Made by a program: the position numbers and the translations under genes | Shown here: positions 6,993-14,494 of the stretch, piece by piece | Layout of the letters: every line of letters starts with the position of its first letter | How positions within the stretch are numbered: the stretch's first letter is position 1 | The notes under the pieces: model-generated | Databases searched by the model: none | What the model saw: only the letters and a program-made list of their open reading frames with translations | What the model was told of the DNA's origin: nothing | From: Pannonibacter phragmitetus DSM 14782 | GTDB lineage: Bacteria; Pseudomonadota; Alphaproteobacteria; Rhizobiales; Stappiaceae | Assembly (NCBI RefSeq): GCF_000382365.1 | Contig: NZ_KB908236.1 | Location: 1 to 50,237 of the forward strand | Direction: 5' to 3' | Length of the DNA: 50,237 nt

Positions 6993-8147
6993 ATGACCTA
7001 TGATCCCGTCTCCCTGATCTCGCCCCGGTTCCTGCGCTCGAGCGACCCGTGCGAGGTCGTCTCGGACAACGAGCGCGCCCTCTTGCGCCTGGCGCGGGCC
7101 TATCCGGGTCATTCCCGCTCCGAGATCGCCGCGCGCCTGCCGCTGGCGCAGCAGTCCGTGCACCGGATCATCGATGCCCTTGCCGAACGCGGCCTCATTC
7201 TGCTTGGCAGCCCGAGGCCCGGCACCGGCCGCGGTCAGCCGAGCCCGACGGTGTCTCTCAACCCGGAATTCGCCTGGACGGTCGGCCTGTCGGTCAACAC
7301 GGACCGGGCCGGCCTCTGCCTGATGCCCTTCGCCGGTCCGGCCGAGACCGTCTCCGTCGACATCGGCGGCCAGAGCCTTTCGGACAGCCTCGGCCGCATT
7401 CAGGACCGGCTGGCACAACTCCTCGACCAGCGCGGTGTCGCCGCCGAAAAGATCTTGGGGCTCAGCCTCGGCATTGCCGGGTACCGCATCGAGGGCACCA
7501 CCTACAATGCGCCGCTACCCTTGCATGACTGGTCGCTGATCGAGCTGGGGCCGCTGCTCGCGCGGCGCTTCAACTTGCCGGTCTGGGTGGAAAACGGCGC
7601 CAGCACCGCCGCCGTCGGCGAGGCGATGCTGGGCGTCGGGCGCCACGTCCAGAGCTTTGCCTATCTGTCGTTCAACTACGGCTTCGGCGGCGGGCTGATC
7701 CTGAACGGCGAGCTCTATGCCGGCTCGAACGGCAATGCGGGCGAGTTCAGCGGCATCGTCGATGTGGAGGGCGGCAAGCGGCGCCCGGCCCTGCAGTTGC
7801 TCATCGCCCGTCTTGAGGCTGAAGGCATGCATGTTCCGAGCCTGGAATGGCTGAGACGCAACTTCCGCCCCGACTGGCCTGGTGTCGAGGCCTGGGTCGA
7901 TGACGTCACGCCCTTCACCAACACGCTGCTCAACGCCATCTGGTCGGTGATCGATCCGCAGGCAATCGTGTTTGGCGGCGAAGTCCCGCGCAAACTCGCC
8001 GACATGCTGATCGAGCGAGTCACCTTCAACAACAGCCCCCGCTACGGCAACCGGCGCAGGACGCCCAAGCTGATCGTCTCCGAGCTGGAAGGCGAGGCCT
8101 CCGCCATTGGCGCCGCCGCCCTGCCCTTCAAGACCTGCATCTTCTGA
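6993..8147 (+). CDS. ROK-family transcriptional regulator
   Basis: A 384-residue regulator divergent from ugpB, so it probably controls the uptake operon in response to an intracellular ligand. A winged helix-turn-helix occupies residues about 27-85 (SRSEIAARLPLAQQSVHRIIDAL), followed by a ROK sugar-kinase-like domain. ROK landmarks are LGLSLGIAGYRIEG, VENGASTAAVGEAMLG and the FGGGLILNGELYAGSNGNAGE segment. The kinase phosphate motif is degenerate (GLSVNTDRAG) and the CxCGxxGC zinc motif is missing, so it should bind a ligand rather than phosphorylate it. ATG 6993 gives the family length; no clear ribosome-binding site precedes it. Confidence 0.85.
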   Translation: MTYDPVSLISPRFLRSSDPCEVVSDNERALLRLARAYPGHSRSEIAARLPLAQQSVHRIIDALAERGLILLGSPRPGTGRGQPSPTVSLNPEFAWTVGLSVNTDRAGLCLMPFAGPAETVSVDIGGQSLSDSLGRIQDRLAQLLDQRGVAAEKILGLSLGIAGYRIEGTTYNAPLPLHDWSLIELGPLLARRFNLPVWVENGASTAAVGEAMLGVGRHVQSFAYLSFNYGFGGGLILNGELYAGSNGNAGEFSGIVDVEGGKRRPALQLLIARLEAEGMHVPSLEWLRRNFRPDWPGVEAWVDDVTPFTNTLLNAIWSVIDPQAIVFGGEVPRKLADMLIERVTFNNSPRYGNRRRTPKLIVSELEGEASAIGAAALPFKTCIF

Positions 8148-8804
8148 CGTCAGGCCATGCAGCCCGGGCAGCGCCGCAGCGCAGGCTGCACTGACATTGG
8201 CGGCAAACAACTTGGCGATACCGATACCGGCAGGGGAGATAGGGCCGCCGAACAAGCCCGGCTGCCACACAAGACTCTCCAGATGCGTCCTTCACGGGAC
8301 CTGTGTAACTAATACCAAGGCGCTGAGATGCTGACGCATCACGCCTTGAAAATGCTCAAGCGCCGCACGGGCTTAACCAATGCTCGATGAGTCAAGCTCA
8401 TCGAGCATTGGTATAACCGGTAGGGGCAAACATCGTCTTCGAATGGGACGTGGCGTTGACGAAAGCTCTTTCCCGCAACTGGTTGTGGATGACTTATCCG
8501 GTCCATCCGGAAATGACGAAAGTCCTCGCGCCCAGGGTCCCATCCGACAAGATACCAAAGCGGTGGCAGGATCAGCATGGCCTATGGTTCGACTTCGCGC
8601 CTGATGTGCCTGCCCTTTGCATCCTGATAGTCAAAGCGAAGGTATTCGCCCCGAAAAGCCGTCTCGAACGCTGGCAGCAGGTTCCGGTCCATCGTGCCCA
8701 TACCAGACAGGTCCTGAAGTGGCGGGAGCCAGCCTATGTGAAGACAGCCTAGCTGCGCCAAACTTTGAAGTTTCAGCAGAGCTTCCGGTACGACGGGGAA
8801 TCAG
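8148..8804. other. Gene-poor stretch between the ROK gene and an unknown gene
   Basis: I support no gene here. Short frames on both strands (8339-8578 reverse, 8450-8752 forward) lack ribosome-binding sites and recognisable motifs. The stretch holds a strong hairpin (entered separately) and, just before it, AAGGCG (8318-8323) facing CGCCTT (8343-8348), a second weaker stem. It may be the remains of a decayed gene. Confidence 0.4.
8376..8412. repeat. Perfect 16-bp inverted repeat
   Basis: ACCAATGCTCGATGAG (8376-8391) and its exact complement (8397-8412) flank the 5-base loop TCAAG. No U-tract follows on either strand, so it is not a standard intrinsic terminator. It is far longer than the other dyads in this window and could be a dispersed repeat unit, a structured RNA or an IS scar. 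Confidence 0.7.
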
Positions 8805-9941
8805 TCACCCCAAATCCGCAAATCTCTCCAGAAAACGTTCTTTTCTTGCGTGAAGATCGCGAATCTCCTGAAGGCGCAGCCTGAATTCGTCAAGCGATCC
8901 GTTTTCTTCATAAATGGACCTGAGTGCACGGATTAGATTGGCGGCTGTGTCATAGCCTGACGCATTGCGCCGTTCGGCCTCTGAGTTGATTTCGTCCCAG
9001 ACATTGTACCCGTGCCGCATTAATTGATCGGCCCTGGTCCGAAAAAACCGCAGCTTCTCTTCCTCATGCCGCTTGATCTCTGCCTCTGCCTGTGCGGCCT
9101 GTTCTGCCTCACGAGCCTTGCGGAGCATCTTGGCGCGGGCACAAAGGTCACCTGCCGTTCGCGCGGCAACGGGAGAGTCTGTATTCGCAGATTTAAGGCT
9201 GTTGCGGACAAGGGCACGCAATTCGCTGACAACATGCGCATCGCCACTGACAAGGCGGACAAGAAAACCGGACTTGTCCGCATCAGGCAGCCCGGCAATA
9301 ACCTGCGCTGCGGTCTCCGAAGATACGTCCACGCCCATATAGGCGTCGTCTTCCCGTTCGGCGGCGGCTGCCACGAGATCGCAGTCAATTCCAAAAAAAT
9401 CTGCGAAAGCTTCCAGCGCATCCGTTACTGGTCCGATACCGGGCATTGGCTCCAACTGGTCCGCCGCCACAAGCCCCAGATCAACCTCCATCAGCCACAT
9501 AAGATAGAAAAGCCGCAGATCACCGGCGAGCACGTCAGCACGCAACGGAGCAAGTGCTGCCAGCCATCCCGCGCCATCCTCCCAGCCATCCAGTTCCATC
9601 TCATCAATGGAAATATCCAGAATGAGGTTTTGGCCAGCGGCACGCAGCTCTACACAATGGAGGCTTCCGGCCAACTGATCGAACCGGGCGCGGCCGGCCA
9701 GATCGGCAGGCAAACGCATCATCAGCCGGCGGGCTCCCCAGTTCGCCAGATAGAGATGCAAGTCGAACCAGCGCTCCATCATGCTATCCGGATCCCCCCG
9801 GAAGGAGCCCCATTCATAGGAGTTCGTGAAGCTGGTGGAGGAAATCCGGGCACGCGTGGACAAGGACCTCAGAGCCTCCAGATCTGTCCTGGTAAGCGGC
9901 TTGCCGACGGCCAGAAAATCATAAAACTGATACTCGCTCAT
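8805..9941 (-). CDS. Conserved protein of unknown function
   Basis: A 378-residue soluble protein starting MSEYQFYDFLAVGKPLTR, with a conserved-looking N-terminal block that includes STRARISSTSFTNSYEWG, FRGDP and LYLANWGARRLMMRLP. From memory, proteins with this N-terminus occur widely in bacteria, often beside a SWIM zinc-finger gene; no such gene is visible here. Residues about 265-310 are charged and Ala/Glu/Arg-rich (AKMLRKAREAEQAAQAEAE), probably a coiled coil, and the C-terminus is helical. No signal peptide or membrane helix is present. Function is unknown. GGTGG lies just before the ATG. Confidence 0.75.
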   Translation of the reverse strand: MSEYQFYDFLAVGKPLTRTDLEALRSLSTRARISSTSFTNSYEWGSFRGDPDSMMERWFDLHLYLANWGARRLMMRLPADLAGRARFDQLAGSLHCVELRAAGQNLILDISIDEMELDGWEDGAGWLAALAPLRADVLAGDLRLFYLMWLMEVDLGLVAADQLEPMPGIGPVTDALEAFADFFGIDCDLVAAAAEREDDAYMGVDVSSETAAQVIAGLPDADKSGFLVRLVSGDAHVVSELRALVRNSLKSANTDSPVAARTAGDLCARAKMLRKAREAEQAAQAEAEIKRHEEEKLRFFRTRADQLMRHGYNVWDEINSEAERRNASGYDTAANLIRALRSIYEENGSLDEFRLRLQEIRDLHARKERFLERFADLG

Positions 9942-10060
9942 AATCCACCCACTGCCGGGAACGGCGAACGGCTCATTTTCAATCGGGTGACATGCATCCG
10001 CAAGCCCCCGGCGCAGATCATCACTCTCACCTGACGCGGGCAGAGAGACGGCAATTCCCC

Positions 10061-10383
10061 CTACTCCGCCGCCTCACGGATTGCCGCCGTAATCCATTCA
10101 TTCAGGCTTTTGCCTGCGGCTCCAGCGGCGGTGGCGTTGTCTTCCGGCTTCAGGCGGACATTGAATTTTCCGGAGAATTTCCGGCGCGGCTCGATTCTTT
10201 TTCCAAGCACATTTCAAGATAGACGGCCAGTGACTTGCGGCCCTCTTCCATCAGATCGTGGACGCTTTCAGCATAGAAGTCTGCCCCGCCACTCAGGCCC
10301 ACGAACTCCCCCCGCAGCATCTGAAGCTCTGGGTCAAAAGTGATCACCGCCTTCTCGCCATTGATCTCGATGACATCGTTCAT
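10061..10383 (-). pseudogene. Solitary HicB-family antitoxin, frameshifted
   Basis: From ATG 10383 (GGAG eight bases upstream) the frame gives MNDVIEINGEKAVITFDPEL, then GEFVGLSGGADFYAES and SLAVYLEMCLEK, the partial-RNase-H-like HicB domain. At a run of five A (reverse strand, 10198-10202) it leaves frame and would stop after a short tail near 10150. The expected HicB C-terminus continues in the next frame: KRIEPRRKFSGKFNVRL, then GKSLNEWITAAIREAAE, a ribbon-helix-helix DNA-binding part, ending at 10061. Six A instead of five would restore about 107 residues. No hicA toxin gene lies on either side. Confidence 0.75.
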
Positions 10384-10522
10384 GGTCTTGCTCCGTGCTT
10401 GTCCAGCCATTTATGCCAGTCATTCCCGGAGACCGGCAACGGCGCCAGCTACCTGCCGCATGACGCCCTTCTCCAGGAAACATCCGCCGGCGGAAATCCG
10501 CCAGCGGCTTTTCTCGTTCCTG

Positions 10523-12046
10523 TCACCTCAGGCAGGCATCTGCCGGGACTGGCTTGCGGCTGGCGAAGGTGAGGAGCGAGAGGCCGGCGAAGCACCAGGC
10601 GGCGATGGCGCCGTAGAGCGTGACCCAGCCGGTGCCCTGTGTCAGGGCACCCCGGGCCTCCGCAAGGGAGAGGCCGTAACCGGTGGCGGCGGCGAGATTT
10701 CCGGCGGATACGGCGCCGGCAAGACTGGCCAGAACGTTGTCAGCGGGCGCCCCGTTGAAGACATTGGCCAGATGGGCGTGGACGCCGCTCCACAGGATCA
10801 GCCCCATGACCGCGATGTTGACGGCGAGCGAAATGAACCTTGCGCTCATGTCCATGCCCGAAGCCATGCCGGCCCGCTCCGGCGGCACGGCAGCGGTTGC
10901 GGTGTTGGTGACCGGCGTGTTGGTGAAGCCAAGGCCAATCCCGGCAACGGCGCAGCCGGGCAGCAGCGTCAGCCAGCCCGCCTCCCCGCTGACGACAGCC
11001 AGATGCAGCAGCAGGAACCCGGCGCCGGTCAGGAAAAGCCCAAGGGGGATGACCATGCCGGGGCCGCGGCGCAGCAGCAGCTTTTCGGCCAGCGGCGGCA
11101 CCAGGATCGTCGGCACGGTATAGGCCAGCACGGTCAGACCGGCGCTGATGGCGTCATAGTCCAACACGGCCTGAAGGTAGATCGGCAGATAGATGACGAA
11201 AGGCCAGAAGCTGAAATTCATGCCGCAGGAGCCGAGCAGCGCGCCGGAGAAGCTGCGGATCCGCAGGGCGGCAAAGTCGAACATCGGCCGGGCGATGCGC
11301 GTCTCGATCAGAACGAAGAGACCAAGGCAAACGATGCAGGCCGACAGGATGGCAAGCCCCGCAGGGTTGTCCGGCCCCGGCTGCTCCCCTTGCGTGATCA
11401 GATAGACGATGCCAAGCACCGCCAGCGACAGGGTGATCATGCCGCCAAGGTCGATCTGCACCGCGTGGGGATCGCGTGATTCCTCAACGCCCTTGAGGGC
11501 AAACAGCACGGTGAGCGCGGCAAGGCCCACATGGATGAGAAACACCCATTCCCAGCTGGCCAGCGTGATGATGCCGCCCCCGGCAATGGGGCCGAAGCCA
11601 AGGCCGATCCCGAAGATGATCCCCCACCAGCCAAAGGCCCTGCCCCGGTCTGCCCTGTCCCGGAACTGATGCGACAGCACCGCCACCTGACAGGCGAGCA
11701 TGGCGGCGGCGGCGAAGCCTTGCAGGAACCGCGCCGCTATGAGCAGGGGCGCGCTGGTGGCGAGCCCGCAGATGAGCGAGGCCGCACCGAAGACGGCGAC
11801 ACCGGCGATGAAGATGCGCTTGCGGCCGAACCGGTCGCCCAGGGCGCCCATGGCCATCAGAACCGCGCACATGGCAATGGTGTAGCCGTTCATGATCCAT
11901 TGCAGCTGGCGGAAATCCGCCGGCAGCACATGTTCGAGCGTGGGAAGAATGGAGGGAATGCTGGTGATCTCCAGCCCCAGCATGAGCGCCGAAAGACACA
12001 CGGCGGCCAGCGCGAAGCTGTTTCCGGATGAGGTGGCTGATTTCAT
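10523..12046 (-). CDS. MFS drug:H+ antiporter, DHA2 (14-helix) type
   Basis: A 507-residue inner-membrane protein with about 14 hydrophobic helices. The motif-A loop between helices 2 and 3 reads GALGDRFGRKRIFIAG, and the family motif C region is GWWGIIFGIGLGFGPIAGG. It resembles EmrB/QacA-type exporters, so proton-driven efflux of toxic compounds is the likely role; the substrate is unknown and no membrane-fusion partner is adjacent. ATG 12046 is chosen because upstream residues are non-hydrophobic and start within the divergent promoter. It is transcribed away from a LysR regulator, which probably controls it. Confidence 0.85.
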   Translation of the reverse strand: MKSATSSGNSFALAAVCLSALMLGLEITSIPSILPTLEHVLPADFRQLQWIMNGYTIAMCAVLMAMGALGDRFGRKRIFIAGVAVFGAASLICGLATSAPLLIAARFLQGFAAAAMLACQVAVLSHQFRDRADRGRAFGWWGIIFGIGLGFGPIAGGGIITLASWEWVFLIHVGLAALTVLFALKGVEESRDPHAVQIDLGGMITLSLAVLGIVYLITQGEQPGPDNPAGLAILSACIVCLGLFVLIETRIARPMFDFAALRIRSFSGALLGSCGMNFSFWPFVIYLPIYLQAVLDYDAISAGLTVLAYTVPTILVPPLAEKLLLRRGPGMVIPLGLFLTGAGFLLLHLAVVSGEAGWLTLLPGCAVAGIGLGFTNTPVTNTATAAVPPERAGMASGMDMSARFISLAVNIAVMGLILWSGVHAHLANVFNGAPADNVLASLAGAVSAGNLAAATGYGLSLAEARGALTQGTGWVTLYGAIAAWCFAGLSLLTFASRKPVPADACLR

Positions 12047-12160
12047 TGTCTGACCCTGCAGTTGAATGCCGCGCAAGCCGGTTCGTTGCCGCTGACAGCG
12101 TGCTGCCCGGCTGATCCACTGTGCGCGGCGGTAAGGTTCACTTGCAGGAATGCCGGAGCT

Positions 12161-12179
12161 ATGATCATTTGGCAATCAT
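12161..12179. promoter_or_regulatory. Candidate LysR-type operator
   Basis: ATGAT-N9-ATCAT is a dyad containing a T-N11-A core, placed 37 bases before the lysR start and 115 bases before the divergent MFS gene. This is the usual site for LysR-family autoregulation and activation of the divergent gene. It was assigned by position and symmetry only. Confidence 0.4.
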
Positions 12180-12215
12180 ATGGCCGGACATATCAGAGAT
12201 AACGGATTTGGATAG

Positions 12216-13094
12216 ATGAGCGCGCTTGAGGTCGAGGCCGTACGGGCCTTCGTGATGATCGCCGATCTTCAGAGCTTCACCCGTGCGGCGGTGGCGCTTG
12301 GCTCGACGCAAGGGGCAGTCAGCGTCAAGCTGAAGCGGCTGGAAGAGCGGCTCGGCAAGAAGCTGATCGAGCGCACGCCCCGGCAGGTGCGCCTGTCGGC
12401 ACAGGGGGAAACCTTTCTGGCGCCTGCAAGGGAGTTTCTGGCGGCCCATGAACGGGCGCTCGCGGCTCTTTCGGCCGAGCGCCGCCGCTTCCGGCTGGGC
12501 ATCGCCGCCCATGTCATGGGGCCGGAGGTGCCGGCGCTGCTGGCCCGGCTCAAGTCGCTCGACCCCTGCCTGACGGTGGAGGTGATCGTCGACAATTCCC
12601 GGGTGCTGATCGAATCCTTCGAAAATGGTGCGCTGGATGCGGTGATCGCCCGCAGCGATGATGGCCGCCGCGATGGCGAGGTGCTGGGGCCCGAGCATTT
12701 CGGCTGGTTTGCCTCCCCCAGCTTCAAGCATCACGCGGGCGAGCCCTTGCGGATCGCCAGCCATCCCTCTGTCTGCACGGTCCGCGAAGTGGCGGTGCAT
12801 CTGCTCAACGGGGCGGGCATTCCCTGGGTGGAGGTCTTTGTCGGCGGCACCACGGCCGTCATTGCGGCGCTGTCTGCCGGGCTGGCGGTGGCCGCCTTCC
12901 CCTGCCGCCTGGCGACGGCTGACATGGTGGAAGTCAGCGAAGCGCTGAACCTGCCGCCGATCCCCTCGCAGTCCATCGTGCTGCACTCTTCGCTGACCGA
13001 CGCCAGAACCCGCGAAACCCTGCGCGCCATCACGGCGGTGTTCAGCGAGCACCGCCGCAACAGCAACCGGCAGATCAGCCTTCCGGCAGCGTGA
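12216..13094 (+). CDS. LysR-family transcriptional regulator
   Basis: A 292-residue regulator. Residues about 5-65 form the winged helix-turn-helix (FVMIADLQSFTRAAVALG, then QGAVSVKLKRLEERLGKKLI), followed by the linker helix and a periplasmic-binding-protein-like effector domain (from about residue 90). It is divergent from the MFS pump, so control of efflux by a small ligand is likely. Its 3' end overlaps the convergent GNAT gene by 20 bases. Confidence 0.88.
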   Translation: MSALEVEAVRAFVMIADLQSFTRAAVALGSTQGAVSVKLKRLEERLGKKLIERTPRQVRLSAQGETFLAPAREFLAAHERALAALSAERRRFRLGIAAHVMGPEVPALLARLKSLDPCLTVEVIVDNSRVLIESFENGALDAVIARSDDGRRDGEVLGPEHFGWFASPSFKHHAGEPLRIASHPSVCTVREVAVHLLNGAGIPWVEVFVGGTTAVIAALSAGLAVAAFPCRLATADMVEVSEALNLPPIPSQSIVLHSSLTDARTRETLRAITAVFSEHRRNSNRQISLPAA

Positions 13095-13623
13095 GGCCTC
13101 TCACCCATTCCTTGTGCAGCAGGGCGAACTGGAACGTGTTCTCATAGACCGGATTGCCCGCCGCATCATTGCGGAAGCTGATGTAGTCCAGAAACAGGCC
13201 TTCCTTGCGCATGCCCAGCTTTTCGCACAGGCGCTGCGAGGCCTTGTTGTGGTCTTCCACGTAGGCATAGACCCGGCGGGCCTTGCAGGTGGTGAAGAGA
13301 TGGGTGAAGAGCGCCCGCGCCGCCTCCAGCGCATAGCCTGCGCCGCCATAAGCGGGATTGAAGTTCCAGCCCACGGACCATGTGTCCTCTTCCTGCATGG
13401 CGAAGACATCGCCGATCAGTACGCCCGTGTCCTTCAGGGTAACCGCGAGATATTCGTCATCCAGGCCGCGCTTTCCGGCCTCCGCTTCTGCGGCCTGAAG
13501 GCTCTCCAGCCGCATCGACAGGAAGCAGCTCGCCACTGGTTCGCGCAGATAGGCATAGAGCCCTTCGCCATCGCTGCTGCGGAAATTGCGGATGATCAAC
13601 CGGGCCGTTTCAATCGGCTGCAT
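13075..13623 (-). CDS. GNAT-family N-acetyltransferase (RimJ/RimL-like)
   Basis: A 182-residue acetyltransferase with the N-terminal pattern IETARLIIRNFRSSDGEGL and the acetyl-CoA region GWNFNPAYGGAGYALEAARAL, then VYAYVEDHNKASQRLCEKLG and GMRKEGLF. This is typical of RimJ/RimL-type enzymes that acetylate protein N-termini or small amines; the substrate is not identifiable. ATG 13623 has GGAG five bases upstream; the open frame extending further upstream runs into the ndk terminator. It converges with lysR. Confidence 0.82.
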   Translation of the reverse strand: MQPIETARLIIRNFRSSDGEGLYAYLREPVASCFLSMRLESLQAAEAEAGKRGLDDEYLAVTLKDTGVLIGDVFAMQEEDTWSVGWNFNPAYGGAGYALEAARALFTHLFTTCKARRVYAYVEDHNKASQRLCEKLGMRKEGLFLDYISFRNDAAGNPVYENTFQFALLHKEWVRGLTLPEG

Positions 13624-13764
13624 GAAAACTCCATGGTCAAACGTCTGTCCGGTGCCGCTGTGCCCGGCCGGGCCAGTGCAGCACCGCCCCGCAGGTGGGG
13701 CTTTGTCCGGGAAGTTCAATGACAAGAATGCCGCCAGCGCCGCTACTCGCCTGTGTGGACAAGC

Positions 13765-13796
13765 AAAAAGGCCAGCCTCTTGCGAGGCCGGCCTTT
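13765..13796 (-). terminator. Intrinsic terminator of ndk
   Basis: On the reverse strand, AAAGGCCGGCCTC and GAGGCTGGCCTTT form a long stem with a GCAA tetraloop, followed by TTTTT-type sequence (the A run at 13765-13769). It lies 27 bases past the ndk stop. Confidence 0.85.
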
Positions 13797-13822
13797 GCTC
13801 AGTTTCCGGAAATGCCGGGCTA

Positions 13823-14245
13823 TCAGCCGACGATTTCGTGACCGGCGAACCAGAAGGCGATTTCTTCGGCAGCGGTTTCCGGAGCGTCGGAGCCGTGCAC
13901 GGAGTTTTCGCCGATGGACAGGGCGAAGAGCTTGCGGATGGTGCCTTCGTCAGCGTTGGCCGGGTTGGTGGCGCCCATGACTTCGCGGTTCTTGGCAATG
14001 GCGTTCTCGCCTTCCAGAACCTGAACGATGGTCGGGCCGGAGGACATGGACTCGGTCAGTTCGCCGAAGAACGGACGGTCCTTGTGGACGGCGTAGAAGG
14101 CTTCGGCCTGACGCTGGCTCATCCACACGCGCTTGGAAGCAACGACGCGCAGGCCGGCTTCTTCGAGCTTCGCGGTGATGGCGCCGGTCAGGTTGCGCTT
14201 GGTGGCGTCCGGCTTGATCATGGAGAAAGTGCGTTCGATGGCCAT
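13823..14245 (-). CDS. ndk: Nucleoside diphosphate kinase
   Basis: A 140-residue enzyme that transfers the gamma-phosphate of ATP to nucleoside diphosphates through a phospho-histidine. It begins [17 protein letters not shown], and the catalytic His is in the signature NSVHGSD (about residue 116), followed by the conserved FW motif in [10 protein letters not shown]. Full family length. ATG 14245 is preceded by AAGGATGAG; an ATG three codons earlier (14254) is possible. Single-gene unit with its own terminator. Confidence 0.97.
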   Translation of the reverse strand: MAIERTFSMIKPDATKRNLTGAITAKLEEAGLRVVASKRVWMSQRQAEAFYAVHKDRPFFGELTESMSSGPTIVQVLEGENAIAKNREVMGATNPANADEGTIRKLFALSIGENSVHGSDAPETAAEEIAFWFAGHEIVG

Positions 14246-14494
14246 TGGTCTCATCCTTTAAAAATACGGGTGCCGCGCATGCGGCGGTGAAGTGTGTGAA
14301 GGCCGCCCTTTTGGAGCGGCCGCGTTGCGCTGCGCCCCATCGGCTGACGGGCGCGGAAACTTGGCCGTTCCTATAGCTTTGCCTCGCGCGCCCCGCAAGG
14401 GGGGCGGCGCGAAAGACATGGGGCCCCTGCGCAAACACGCTGGCCGCACGTTGCCCTCTTGCAATGCGGGCCAAGCTCGCCCAAAGATCCGCCC

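Noticed and set aside
8376-8412. Hairpin as an intrinsic terminator of the ROK gene
   Set aside because: It lies more than 200 bases past the stop and no U-tract follows on either strand.
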